Assembly: GCA_003017855.1 (NCBI GenBank)
Contig: PYER01000018.1
Coordinates: 1-46,659, forward strand
Direction of reading: 5' to 3'
DNA length: 46,659 nucleotides
From: a filamentous cyanobacterium CCT1
Lineage (GTDB): Bacteria; Cyanobacteriota; Cyanobacteriia; Phormidesmidales; Phormidesmidaceae
Numbering within the stretch: position 1 is the first letter of the stretch; each line of letters starts with the position of its first letter. A program made the position numbers and the translations under genes. Positions 9,701 through 17,234 of the stretch are shown piece by piece. Under the pieces are notes generated by a model that saw only the letters and a program-made list of their open reading frames with translations, was not told the DNA's origin and searched no databases.

Positions 9701-10093
9701 GTGTTTTCGGTCGATGACTCGGCCGATACGCGCGAGTTTTTGACGGTGCTGCTGGGGCAGTACGGGGCTGAGGTGGTCACGGTGGGCTCGGCCACCGAAG
9801 CGCTGGAGACGCTCAAGACCTGGCGGCCCGATGTGCTGATCAGCGATATCGGCATGCCCGACATCGACGGCTACAGCCTGATCCAACAGATTCGGGCGCT
9901 GCCCTGCGACCAGGGCGGCAAGATTCCGGCGTTCAGCGAAGCTGTGCTTCCAGCGATCGCGCTCACTGCCTACGCCCGCTATGAAGACCAGCAGCAGTCG
10001 CTGGCCAGTGGCTACCAGCGCCACCTGAGCAAACCCCTCGATCCCGAAAAGCTGGTGAAGGCGGTGCTGGAACTGACGCGGGGGCGATCGTAG
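6761..10093 (+). CDS. Multi-PAS hybrid histidine kinase
   Basis: This 1110-residue sensor kinase has no clear membrane segment and is probably cytoplasmic. In order: a PAS-like N-terminal domain of the type that opens with LGAAAGWPAAMKTTLG (to about residue 150), a variable linker, four PAS/PAC units (about 195-325, 330-440, 450-570, 580-700), HisKA with phospho-acceptor H744 in SHELRSPLNP, HATPase_c (N box NLLSNAVKF, G boxes DTGIGIS and GGLGLGLAIV) and a C-terminal receiver with D1029 in SDIGMPDIDGY. There is no output domain, so the phosphate must move on to another protein. The receiver has an eight-residue insertion encoded at 9932-9955. The gene converges on a paralogous kinase only 42 bp away. 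Confidence 0.93.
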   Translation: MTPQGVTQAVFIGQNPVAALMRSRDWSQTSLGAAAGWPAAMKTTLGILLSAETPMGCVWGQDRRVFYNEACAALLPSGATTGQPLPEAEGWAEIGTTVEQVFATGRSQSLTAAQDAPANGRPLIADHSWACSAVWTETGQVGGVLAIAMPRPKDPVSTDIRPREPVASFSPKGAEAGDVGANDEAAGQGSAALRESEERFRHLADNISQLAWMADARGSVFWYNQRWFDFTGTTLEQMQGWGWRQVHHPNHVDRVVEKVSHCFATGDVWEDTFPLRGKDGQYRWFLSRATPLRDEQGRVLRWVGTNTDITELRRTEKALEQTTKRLNIALKSVPITLFSQDSQLRYTWVYNPTHSYTPDQMIGRRDDDLVPADAADRLRRLKQQVLDTGEGLRAEVEVGQAIFDLTIDPIRDRGDRIVGLTGAAVDISERARLEAQQKQTEATLLKSGEQLRLAQRAAGAGLWDWDMVTNQVTWSEEYYHLYGIDFGVMPSYENWLAQILPIDRARVDQETQQAIEQGKNLKVNFRIDYPDEGQRWIMVRGKTFYDANHRPIRMTGIAINITEQKRFEQALIDSEAIARTQAEELAALMETAPAAIWIAHDANCNQITANRMAHELMRTEPGSLATATLPLGAGTLPFKQCRQGQEVPPQDLPMQKAIRTGQEVTDQIEFVYADGTVRSIYGKAVPLFDSAGVARGAIGGVTEITALKQSEREREQLLQRERVAREEAEQANRLKDQFLAVLSHELRSPLNPILGWSKLLQTRSFDSEKTKRALATIERNAQLQAQLVDDLLDLARILRGKLHLTPMAINLAGVVESALETVKTAAAAKSIALQLDLDRTVRVAGDAARLQQIVGNLLSNAVKFTADGGQITVVMRSLHDQAEISVQDTGIGISPDFLPHLFESFRQEDISITRKHGGLGLGLAIVRQLVEIHSGTITAHSPGEGQGATFSVRLPQLAAEVADDSAAALSQPALDLSGIRVFSVDDSADTREFLTVLLGQYGAEVVTVGSATEALETLKTWRPDVLISDIGMPDIDGYSLIQQIRALPCDQGGKIPAFSEAVLPAIALTAYARYEDQQQSLASGYQRHLSKPLDPEKLVKAVLELTRGRS
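9932..9955 (+). repeat. 24-bp in-frame insertion in the kinase receiver domain
   Basis: The paralogous kinase at 10136-12799 reads GGKIPA directly followed by IALTAYA. Here eight residues (FSEAVLPA) stand between these two blocks. The inserted 24 bases contain TTCAGCGAAGCTGTGCTTCC, a hairpin-forming sequence of the style of cyanobacterial short dispersed repeats, and keep the reading frame. It falls just before the fourth beta strand of the receiver. Confidence 0.6.
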
Positions 10094-10135
10094 CCCCTGC
10101 GCCCACAGTCGGTCGAGGGCATCCTAGCTGGGGGC

Positions 10136-12799
10136 CTAGCCCTGGGGTTTGCTGCCGTCGAGCAGTTCGACCAGAGCACGGCTCAAACCTTCTAAATCTA
10201 CGGGCTTGGTCAAATGGCGCTGAAACCCTGCGGCCAGGGCGCGATCGCGGTTTTGCTCCCCGGCATAGGCGGTCAGGGCGATCGCCGGAATCTTGCCGCC
10301 CTCGGCCTCGGGCCGCTGCCTGAGCGCGCGAATCAGCATAAAGCCGTCCTGGTCGGGCATGCCAATGTCGCTGATTAGCACGTCGGGATGGTGCTGGGTG
10401 ACCAGCTGTAGCCCGGCCTCGGCGGAGCAGGCCGTCAGCACCTCCATGGCGTAGTCTTCGAGCAGCGCCGTCAGCAGATGCAGCGAATCCAAGTCGTCAT
10501 CAATCACCAAAACCCGTCGTCCGGCCAGGCTGGGCTGGTTCTGAGCGGCGGTTGGGGCCGGCAGGGGCGTCGCGCCGTCGTGCTGGGGCAGCCGCACCGT
10601 AAAGGTGGCTCCCTGCCCCTCGCCGGGGCTGGTCACCGACACCTGGCCGCCGTGCTGCTCGCTCAGGTAGCGCACGATCGCCAGGCCCAGACCCAGGCCG
10701 CCAAAGGCGCGGGTGCTGCTGCTGTCGGCCTGGCGAAACTGCTCAAACACGTGGGGCAAAAAATCGGCGCTGATGCCCTGGCCCGTATCCTGCACCTCAA
10801 TTATGGCGTAGGGGCCATCTTGGCTAAGCCTGACGGTCACCTCGCCCCCCTCGGGGGTGAACTTAATTGCGTTGGAGAGCAGGTTCCACACGATCTGCTG
10901 CAGGCGGTTGACATCTCCCGAAATGGGTTCTACTGCCTGATCAAGGTTGGTGCGCAGGGCGATGGCTTTGGCCTGGGCCGACAGCTGCACCGTTTCCAGG
11001 GCGGCGCCGATCACGCTGGCCAAATTGACGGTGTGAATGTCCAGCGTCAGCTTGCCCCGCAAAATGCGCGATACATCCAGCAGGTCTTCGATCAGCTCGG
11101 CCTGAATTTTGGCGTTGCGCTCGATGGTCTCGAGGGCGCGAGCCTGGGTGGCGGCGTCTAGGGAGCGCGATCGCAGCAGCGACACCCAGCCCAGAACCGG
11201 GTTCAGCGGCGTGCGCAGCTCGTGGGAGAGCATGGCCAAAAACTCGTCTTTGATGCGGTTGGCGGCCTCGGCCTCGGTACGGGCCACGCGCTCCTGGGCC
11301 AGGGCGCGATCGCGTTCCACCAGCGCCAGCTTCTGGTCGTGAATATCCGTCGATGAGCCAAACCAGCGCAGCACTTCGCCCCCCTCCCCCTGCAGCGGAA
11401 ACACCCGCACCAGGTGCCAGCGGTACTGGCCATCCACTCGCAGCGGTCTGGCCTCTAGCGCCAGCGGCTGCCCCGTCTGTAGCGCCTCTGTCCAGGCGGC
11501 TTGACAGCGCTTTTGGTCATCGGGGTGCAGCACTGCGATCCAGCCCTGGTCAAAACTCTGGGCCGGGGTTAGCCCCGTGTAGTTGTACCAGCGCTGGTTG
11601 CAGTACTCTAGCTGGCCACCGGGTCGAGCCGTCCAAAACATTTGCGGCATCGAGTTGGCCAGGGTGCGAAAGTGCAGCTCGCTCTTGCGCAGGGCCGCCT
11701 CGGTCTGCTTTTGCTCGGTGATGTCGTAGTTAATTTCGAGAATGGCATTGGGTTGACCCACCGGGGTCTGCTGCAGAGTCCAGCGGCTGCTCATCATCAC
11801 CGTGCGGCCGCTGCGGGTGGTTTGAACCAGCTCTCCTACCCAGTGCCCCTCCTGCAAAATGGCGGCTCGAATAGCGTCTATCGGCTCTGGCAAGACGGTT
11901 TTTAGCAGTGCCGCTGCCGACTGCCCGATCGCCTCCGCCGCCGACCAGCCGTAGCAGCGCGCCGCTCCCTGGTTCCAGTAGGTAATGATGGCGCTGTCCA
12001 GCTCTCGAATCATGATGCTGTCGTTGGCCAGATCCAGCATTTGCATCTGCTGCCGGAGCTGCTGTTCATCCTGACGGCGATCGGTCAGGTCGCGAAAGTA
12101 AACCGCCAGCCCGTTGACCAGCGGGTTCATGTGCATCTCAAACAGGCGATCGGGGTGAACTACGCCTGGGGCCTCGACTACTAGCGATCGCCGCGTGGTC
12201 ATTACCTGCTGAAAGGCCTGGGCTATGGTGGTGCCCTCCAGGTCGGGCAGCACCTCCCAGATAGAGTGGCCCAGCAAATCGTCGAGAGGGCGCTTCAGCA
12301 GACGCAGCGCCTGGGGATTGACGTAGACAAACCGCCACTGCATGTCGAGCGCATAAAACCCTTCGGTAATGCTCTCTAGAATGGCCGTGATCCACTGGTT
12401 GGTGTGACCTAGCGACGCTTCGCTCGCCTTGAGCTTGAGAGAGCTGCGCTCCAGGTGCTGTCGAGCCCTGCGCAGCGAGCCACAGATAGCGCTGACGGCC
12501 GTGCCCTGAACGCCAAATACAACGAGGCGAACGATGGCCTCAGCGCTGAGGCTGAAGGTGTACTGGGGCAGCATAAAGACATAGTTGCTGACTACCGCCG
12601 CCAGCACCGTAGTCAAGAGTCCGCAACCTATTCCACCCCACCAGGCAGCAGCCACCACGGCCCCAAAAAACAGCAAAAACGGGGTAACGGCCATATTGGC
12701 AATGGGGTTGAGTGCCCACATCAGCAGCAGAGCTAGCCCTACGCTGAGAAATGCTATGCCATACGCCCTGGGCTGTAGATAACACAGATGTAGCTTCAT
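10136..12799 (-). CDS. Membrane-bound DUF4118/PAS hybrid histidine kinase
   Basis: This 887-residue kinase begins with a four-helix membrane block (about residues 12-110, ending before GSLRRARQHLE) of the DUF4118 type also found in KdpD. Three PAS/PAC units follow (about 135-245, 255-370, 375-490; the third reads FRTLANSMPQMFWTARPGG), then HisKA with H526 in SHELRTPLNP, HATPase_c (NLLSNAIKF, DTGQGIS, GGLGLGLAIV) and a receiver with D811 in SDIGMPDQDGF. The core is closely similar to the neighbouring kinase at 6761, suggesting duplication, while the sensor half differs. The signal is unknown; the membrane block suggests something sensed at or in the membrane. No dedicated output gene is adjacent. 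Confidence 0.93.
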   Translation of the reverse strand: MKLHLCYLQPRAYGIAFLSVGLALLLMWALNPIANMAVTPFLLFFGAVVAAAWWGGIGCGLLTTVLAAVVSNYVFMLPQYTFSLSAEAIVRLVVFGVQGTAVSAICGSLRRARQHLERSSLKLKASEASLGHTNQWITAILESITEGFYALDMQWRFVYVNPQALRLLKRPLDDLLGHSIWEVLPDLEGTTIAQAFQQVMTTRRSLVVEAPGVVHPDRLFEMHMNPLVNGLAVYFRDLTDRRQDEQQLRQQMQMLDLANDSIMIRELDSAIITYWNQGAARCYGWSAAEAIGQSAAALLKTVLPEPIDAIRAAILQEGHWVGELVQTTRSGRTVMMSSRWTLQQTPVGQPNAILEINYDITEQKQTEAALRKSELHFRTLANSMPQMFWTARPGGQLEYCNQRWYNYTGLTPAQSFDQGWIAVLHPDDQKRCQAAWTEALQTGQPLALEARPLRVDGQYRWHLVRVFPLQGEGGEVLRWFGSSTDIHDQKLALVERDRALAQERVARTEAEAANRIKDEFLAMLSHELRTPLNPVLGWVSLLRSRSLDAATQARALETIERNAKIQAELIEDLLDVSRILRGKLTLDIHTVNLASVIGAALETVQLSAQAKAIALRTNLDQAVEPISGDVNRLQQIVWNLLSNAIKFTPEGGEVTVRLSQDGPYAIIEVQDTGQGISADFLPHVFEQFRQADSSSTRAFGGLGLGLAIVRYLSEQHGGQVSVTSPGEGQGATFTVRLPQHDGATPLPAPTAAQNQPSLAGRRVLVIDDDLDSLHLLTALLEDYAMEVLTACSAEAGLQLVTQHHPDVLISDIGMPDQDGFMLIRALRQRPEAEGGKIPAIALTAYAGEQNRDRALAAGFQRHLTKPVDLEGLSRALVELLDGSKPQG

Positions 12800-13271
12800 C
12801 GCAGTCTAAGGCCAGCAGCGTCTGAAAACAGGGCTGAAAGAATGTGCTTTTAGCGCGCAGCGTACGCTTAAGAACGCTCAGCCCCTAATGAAATGTGGTC
12901 GCGGCCAATGAATTTATATCCTAAGACAGATAAACTCCAGAAGTCCTATGTCTTTAGGCATAGATTTAACTGCATTGTAGTGACGCCAGGTTCTCTGCTG
13001 TCGCTCTTTGGAGACAAACTTTAGGGACAAAATGAGAACCCCAAAACCTGTTTGAAAACCAAGCATGGGTTCAACCTAAGGGAAGATAACCCGGCGTATT
13101 TTCAGTCGTTACAGTGTGTCCAGATTTCTGCTGAAAAATTAGATCCGCCTTGGCTCATACTCCCGGAGTTCTCTTGTAGTTCTCTCATCAAGAATTTCTT
13201 CAAAATTCGCGGATTAAGCATGCGGTCCCTGCTGAGTACGAACAGCATGAGCAAGCTTTTGCAAATATTCA
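12800..13271. other. Intergenic region, no gene seen
   Basis: This stretch separates the divergent DUF4118 kinase and the dehydrogenase and should contain both promoters. Short open frames on both strands lack ribosome binding sites and recognisable sequence. I see no repeat or RNA gene in it. Confidence 0.5.
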
Positions 13272-13290
13272 ATTGATTCAACTGATCAAT
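13272..13290 (+). promoter_or_regulatory. Possible operator ATTGAT-N7-ATCAAT
   Basis: A perfect 6-bp inverted repeat with a 7-bp spacer lies 28 bp before the dehydrogenase ATG. The form is that of a dimeric repressor or activator site, but it could equally be a weak leader hairpin. Confidence 0.25.
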
Positions 13291-13318
13291 CCAATTCGGT
13301 TTTCTACGGAGACAACTT

Positions 13319-14179
13319 ATGACCATTACCCCCGATCAAATTCCGGCTCAAACCCAAAAGCGCACCCCTGCCCTGGAGTCGGAAATGGTGCCCAGACCAC
13401 AGTACGATGACCCTGAGTACAAAGGCAGTGGCAAGCTTCAGGATAAAGTGGCCTTGATTACTGGCGGCGACAGTGGTATCGGTCGTTCTGTGGCGGTTTA
13501 CTACGCCAAAGAGGGGGCCGATGTAGCCATTGTTTATCTCGACGAGCACGAAGACGCCCAAGAAACTCAGCGGGCGGTTGAGGACTACGGACGACGCTGC
13601 TTGCTGATTCCAGGTGATATTCGCAACGAGCAGTTTTGCCACGAGGCCGTGCAAAAAGCGGTAAAAGAGTTTGGCAAACTCGATATCTTGGTGAACAACG
13701 CGGCCGTTCAGTATCAGGAGCCTAGCCTGGAAGAAATCGACGCGGCTCGATTGGGCGATGTGTTTGCCACCAATATCTTTTCAATGTTTTACTTTGCCAA
13801 GGCCGCGACGCCCCACATGCAGCCGGGCAGTTCCATCATCAACACCACGTCGATCAATGCCTACAAAGGTAACGCTAGCCTGTTGAGCTACTCCACCACA
13901 AAGGGGGCTATTTTGGCCTTTACCCGCTCCCTCGCTGGCCCCATGCTGGAGAAAGGCATTCGCGTCAATGGCGTTGCCCCTGGCCCGATTTGGACGCCCT
14001 TTATCCCCGACGCCTTTGAGGGTGATGATGTGTCAAATTTTGGCAAGCAGGTGCCAATGCAGCGCCCCGGCCAGCCCAAGGAAGTCGCGCCCAGCTTTGT
14101 CTTTTTAGCCTCTGAGGATGCGTCGTACATGGCAGGACAAGTGCTGCACCCCAACGGCGGCGTAGTGGTTGGCGGCTAG
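13319..14179 (+). CDS. SDR-family oxidoreductase, general-stress type
   Basis: This is a classical short-chain dehydrogenase of 286 residues, NAD(P)-dependent. It has a 40-residue N-terminal extension that includes PRPQYDDPEYKGSGKLQDK, as in the Bacillus YhdF/E. coli YghA group, then the cofactor loop TGGDSGIG, the NNAAVQY segment and the catalytic Ser...Tyr-x-x-x-Lys in TTSINAYKG...SYSTTKGA. After the active site come the PGPIWTPFIP and PNGG motifs. Members of this subgroup are often stress-induced, with poorly defined alcohol or aldehyde substrates. A GGAGA Shine-Dalgarno precedes the ATG. It appears monocistronic. Confidence 0.92.
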   Translation: MTITPDQIPAQTQKRTPALESEMVPRPQYDDPEYKGSGKLQDKVALITGGDSGIGRSVAVYYAKEGADVAIVYLDEHEDAQETQRAVEDYGRRCLLIPGDIRNEQFCHEAVQKAVKEFGKLDILVNNAAVQYQEPSLEEIDAARLGDVFATNIFSMFYFAKAATPHMQPGSSIINTTSINAYKGNASLLSYSTTKGAILAFTRSLAGPMLEKGIRVNGVAPGPIWTPFIPDAFEGDDVSNFGKQVPMQRPGQPKEVAPSFVFLASEDASYMAGQVLHPNGGVVVGG

Positions 14180-14475
14180 TCTCACGAAAGTGTGGCCTAG
14201 ACGGTGTGTTCCAGGGACCTACCCAGGGGCACACCTGCAGGCTCGTTTCTGGTCACAATAAGTCTGGTTAGTATAGGGCCGATATACCTGGGCGGCAGTT
14301 GCCCGCAGAAGGGCTAATTCAATCGCAGCTATAGCCATTGACACAGTGGTTAGGATGTTTGCATAGGCAATTTGCAGGCGACGGCTATGCACCAGTCCGC
14401 TACTTTGGCTTTGGCTATTAGTGGGAGTACTGTCTTAAGCAAATTGGCCAGCGCGATACTTACTAACTTCAAACT
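14180..14475. other. Intergenic region with a possible P450 promoter
   Basis: About 300 bp without a gene. A TTGACA hexamer at 14338-14343 is followed after 17-18 bp by GCATAG/CATAGG, a weak -10 match, about 110 bp before the P450 start. No gene or repeat is evident. Confidence 0.25.
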
Positions 14476-15741
14476 ATGGCTAATATTCCCGCTGAACCGG
14501 TAATCGACAGTACGTTGGGTCTGCTGTTTGATGGCTACGAATTCATTTCTAAACGCTGCGATCGCCTGCAAACCGATATTTTTCAGACCCGCTTGAGGCT
14601 CGAAAAAACCATCTGCATGCGGGGCAAAGCGGCCGCCGAGGTGTTCTATGACACCGATAAATTTTCTCGGAAAGATGCTGCCCCCAAGCGCATGCAGAAA
14701 ACCCTGCTGGGTGAAGGCGGCGTGCAGGGGCTAGACGGCGAGGCCCACCGCCAGCGCAAGCAGATTTTTATGGGGTTGATGACCCCCGAACGGCTACAGC
14801 AGATCGGCGATCTGGTGCTGCACCACTGCCGCGAGTACGCCCAGCAGTGGGAGCGGCAAAACCAGGTCGTATTGTTTGATCAGATCAACGAAATTCTCTG
14901 TCGGGCCGTCTGCACCTGGTCGGGGGTGCCGCTGGCCGAAGGTGAAGTGGCCCAGCGCACCCTGGAACTGGCGGCTCTGATCGACAGCGCTGCTGCCCTA
15001 GGGTTCAGGCACGTGCAGGGGGTGCAGGCCCGTAAGCGACTTGAGGCCTGGCTGGCAGACCTGATTGAAGACATTCGCGCTGGACGGCTTCAGGTGCCTG
15101 AGCATACGGCCGCCGCAGCCTTTGCCCACAGCCAGGATGCCAACGGCAATCGACTAAGCCCTGCCATTGCGGCCGTAGATTTGCTCAACGTGCTGCGGCC
15201 GACCGTTGCCATTGGTCGTTACATTGTGTTTGCGGCGTTGGCCCTGCACCAGCATCCCGACTGTCGCCAAAAGCTCCAGTCCAACCCGGCTGACTACACC
15301 CTCCTTTTCACCCAGGAAGTACGGCGGTTTTATCCCTTCTTTCCCTTTGCGGCCGCCCGCACTCGACAGGCGTTTGACTGGCAAGACTACCGCTTTTCTG
15401 AATCGACGCTGGTGCTGCTCGATCTCTATGGCACCAACCATGACTCTAATCTATGGGAAAAGCCCGAGGAATTCTGGCCTGAGCGGTTTATGCACTGGGA
15501 CGGCAGTGCTTTTGACTTTATTCCTCAAGGGGGCGGTGACCACTACAAAAACCATCGCTGCGCCGGAGAATGGCTGACGATTGAAGTCATGAATCGGGTG
15601 CTGGGCTTTTTGGCCAATGAGCTTGAGTACGATGTGCCGCCCCAAGACCTGCAGATCAAACTGACGCGTATGCCAACTCTGCCGGAGAGCAAGTTTGTAA
15701 TTAGCAACGTCAGGCTCAGACCGCAGGATAAGCCTTTGTGA
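14476..15741 (+). CDS. Cytochrome P450, CYP152-type fatty acid peroxygenase
   Basis: CYP152 enzymes use H2O2 directly to hydroxylate (or decarboxylate) fatty acids near the carboxyl group and need no reductase. The 421-residue length and motifs fit: VQGLDGEAHRQRKQIFMGLM at 83-102, the Arg-Pro pair R241-P242 in LRPTVAIGRY that replaces the usual acid-alcohol pair and binds the carboxylate, ExxR at E281/R284, and the heme ligand C362 in PQGGGDHYKNHRCAGE. Q84 lies where, from memory, the Bacillus hydroxylase has Gln and the alkene-forming OleT has His. This predicts alpha/beta-hydroxylation rather than 1-alkene formation. There is no strong Shine-Dalgarno before the ATG. No ferredoxin or reductase gene is nearby, as expected. 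Confidence 0.92.
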   Translation: MANIPAEPVIDSTLGLLFDGYEFISKRCDRLQTDIFQTRLRLEKTICMRGKAAAEVFYDTDKFSRKDAAPKRMQKTLLGEGGVQGLDGEAHRQRKQIFMGLMTPERLQQIGDLVLHHCREYAQQWERQNQVVLFDQINEILCRAVCTWSGVPLAEGEVAQRTLELAALIDSAAALGFRHVQGVQARKRLEAWLADLIEDIRAGRLQVPEHTAAAAFAHSQDANGNRLSPAIAAVDLLNVLRPTVAIGRYIVFAALALHQHPDCRQKLQSNPADYTLLFTQEVRRFYPFFPFAAARTRQAFDWQDYRFSESTLVLLDLYGTNHDSNLWEKPEEFWPERFMHWDGSAFDFIPQGGGDHYKNHRCAGEWLTIEVMNRVLGFLANELEYDVPPQDLQIKLTRMPTLPESKFVISNVRLRPQDKPL

Positions 15742-15804
15742 CCCTTGATCGATGCTGTAGCGATCGCCATTCGAGCGAGGACGTAACCTCATCGGGATGC
15801 TTGG

Positions 15805-16244
15805 ATGGGCGATCGCAAGCCAGCGATTCTCTTAGCCCAAGCTCAAATACTTGAGCCTGAACTAAACTAGCTGGCCGACGCCCTGTAAACCCAGAGCATT
15901 CGAGAGTTTGATCTAAAGCACGACACAAAAAGACTCGCGCGCGAGGTCCTGAGTCTCGGTATTGAAGCTCCGATACTCGGTGTTGAGGCTCTGAGTCTCG
16001 GTCTTAAGGTAAACTAACTCGCGCGTGAGTCAGCCGATCCTTGGGCGCGAAGCGTTTAGGCTGAAGCGTACGTCTCATTGGCTCGTCGCTGAACTAAAGA
16101 GACTCACCAATGAGGCAACTAAACTTCAAGGCTGAGCCAAATAGGCTGGTGCGTGAGTCGCGATCGCTCACGGCTGAGATAAATACCCTCGGGCATGAGT
16201 CGCGATCGCTCACGCCCAAGATGCAACAACTTGCGCTTAAGTAG
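15805..16244 (+). pseudogene. Decayed coiled-coil gene with 14-residue repeats
   Basis: Translation in the frame of the ATG at 15805 gives MGDRKPAILLAQAQILEPEL, a stop, then after a second stop the segment FDLKHDTKRLAREVLSLG and EAPILGVEALSLGLKVN, ended by TAA at 16015. The +1 frame then reads AELKRLTNEATKLQ (from 16088) and the +2 frame reads NRLVRESRSLTAEIN and LGHESRSLTPKMQQLALK to TAG at 16242. Leu/Ile residues recur every seven positions, and ESRSLT recurs exactly 14 residues apart, encoded by TGAGTCGCGATCGCTCACG at 16154 and 16196 (42 bp). At least two frameshifts and several stops separate the pieces. It looks like the remains of a heptad-repeat protein; no intact relative is in the window. 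Confidence 0.45.
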
Positions 16245-16276
16245 GTTCGGGTCGAGCACGAGACTATTTTCTGCAG

Positions 16277-16407
16277 TTGACTGACAAAACATTAGGGGTA
16301 GGTTGGGTGAAACGCGTGAAACCCAACAGCAGTCGACCTTTTTGGGTTCTGCTAACGCGCCACCCAACCTACGCAGTGGTAAGCATCTCACAGATTTTGT
16401 CAGTCAA
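16277..16407. mobile_element. 131-bp MITE-like nested palindrome
   Basis: The outer 13-bp inverted repeats are perfect: TTGACTGACAAAA (16277-16289) and TTTTGTCAGTCAA (16395-16407). Inside is a second perfect 12-bp pair, GTAGGTTGGGTG (16298-16309) and CACCCAACCTAC (16361-16372), around a further imperfect hairpin. The GTAGGTTGGGTG/ACCCAACCTAC motif recurs in many cyanobacterial genomes. It encodes no protein, so if mobile it is non-autonomous. It lies 45 bp beyond the methyltransferase stop and may also act as a 3' end structure. Confidence 0.6.
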
Positions 16408-16452
16408 TCAGTACTTCTCTCTAAACGTCAGAGATAACGTCAGGGATCATTA

Positions 16453-17196
16453 CTAAAGTGCTGTCATCACTTTCAAAAACTCCTCTGACAAACAGGCTGT
16501 TGAAGCACTCTTTTTCCGAAAGAGTACCCCGGCCAAAAAGTAGATTCTCTCCGAAAAGAAGGCTTGACGCTTGCACTTGAGCTTTGCGATCGAGTCTCTG
16601 ACCTTGGGTTCACAGCTGTAATAGCCAAACTTGAGCGGAGTGACCATAAAATCAACCAACTCATAGCCAAGCTTGAGTGCGTGGTTGACCGTATCGACAG
16701 GGTTTGAGTAGGCTGAAATCATCAGCATGACTTGCTCACAGCCCTGGGCGATCAGCTGTTTTGTAATGGTTGCCCCATCGCTGCCGCCGTGCAGAGACGG
16801 CATGTAGAGCTGATTGTCAGGGGCGGGCAGGTAGGGAGGGTTGGCGATCAGGCAGCGCGCCTCTGCTGGAGAGCCCTCAAAAAAGCAGTCGTTGTAAACT
16901 TGGTAATACGGCGTTAGCCCATACTGTTCGATTCTGAGCTTTGCCAGTTGATAAGCCGCTAAGTTTAATTCATAGCCCTGGATCGTTCCCTGAAACGGAC
17001 TTCTCAACAGCGCCTGAATGACCGGGCTCCCATCCCCAGATCCAAACTCAACAATGGGGCTTTCTGAGGTGCCCTGGGACAGCACCATCTTCTCTAAACA
17101 CTGGGCATAAAACTGTGACTCTTCAGGGCAGAAGAAAACTTGATTGGGAGATTTGGCCTCAACCGCAGTGTCAGAGACCAGCAAACTTTTGTTCAT
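16453..17196 (-). CDS. NPPY-type SAM-dependent methyltransferase
   Basis: A 247-residue class I methyltransferase. Motif I is VEFGSGDGS at residues 49-57, the acidic end of strand 2 is in GYELNLAA (E76), and motif IV is N119-P-P-Y122 followed by a PrmC-like HGGSDGATITKQLI. NPPY in this family acts on planar nitrogens (glutamine amide, adenine or cytosine amino, and some small molecules). The protein lacks the extra N-terminal domain of PrmC and the target-recognition domains of DNA methylases, so a small-molecule or free amino acid substrate is plausible. It is the second gene of an operon: its ATG is 38 bp after the stop of the diiron oxidase gene. Confidence 0.85.
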   Translation of the reverse strand: MNKSLLVSDTAVEAKSPNQVFFCPEESQFYAQCLEKMVLSQGTSESPIVEFGSGDGSPVIQALLRSPFQGTIQGYELNLAAYQLAKLRIEQYGLTPYYQVYNDCFFEGSPAEARCLIANPPYLPAPDNQLYMPSLHGGSDGATITKQLIAQGCEQVMLMISAYSNPVDTVNHALKLGYELVDFMVTPLKFGYYSCEPKVRDSIAKLKCKRQAFFSERIYFLAGVLFRKKSASTACLSEEFLKVMTAL

Positions 17197-17234
17197 GGCA
17201 AGGGTTCGGTAGGTAGGTTAAAAAAGGCTGACAA

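Noticed and set aside
13052-13276. 74-codon frames on both strands before the dehydrogenase
   Set aside because: A mirrored pair of open frames in non-coding DNA without start signals.
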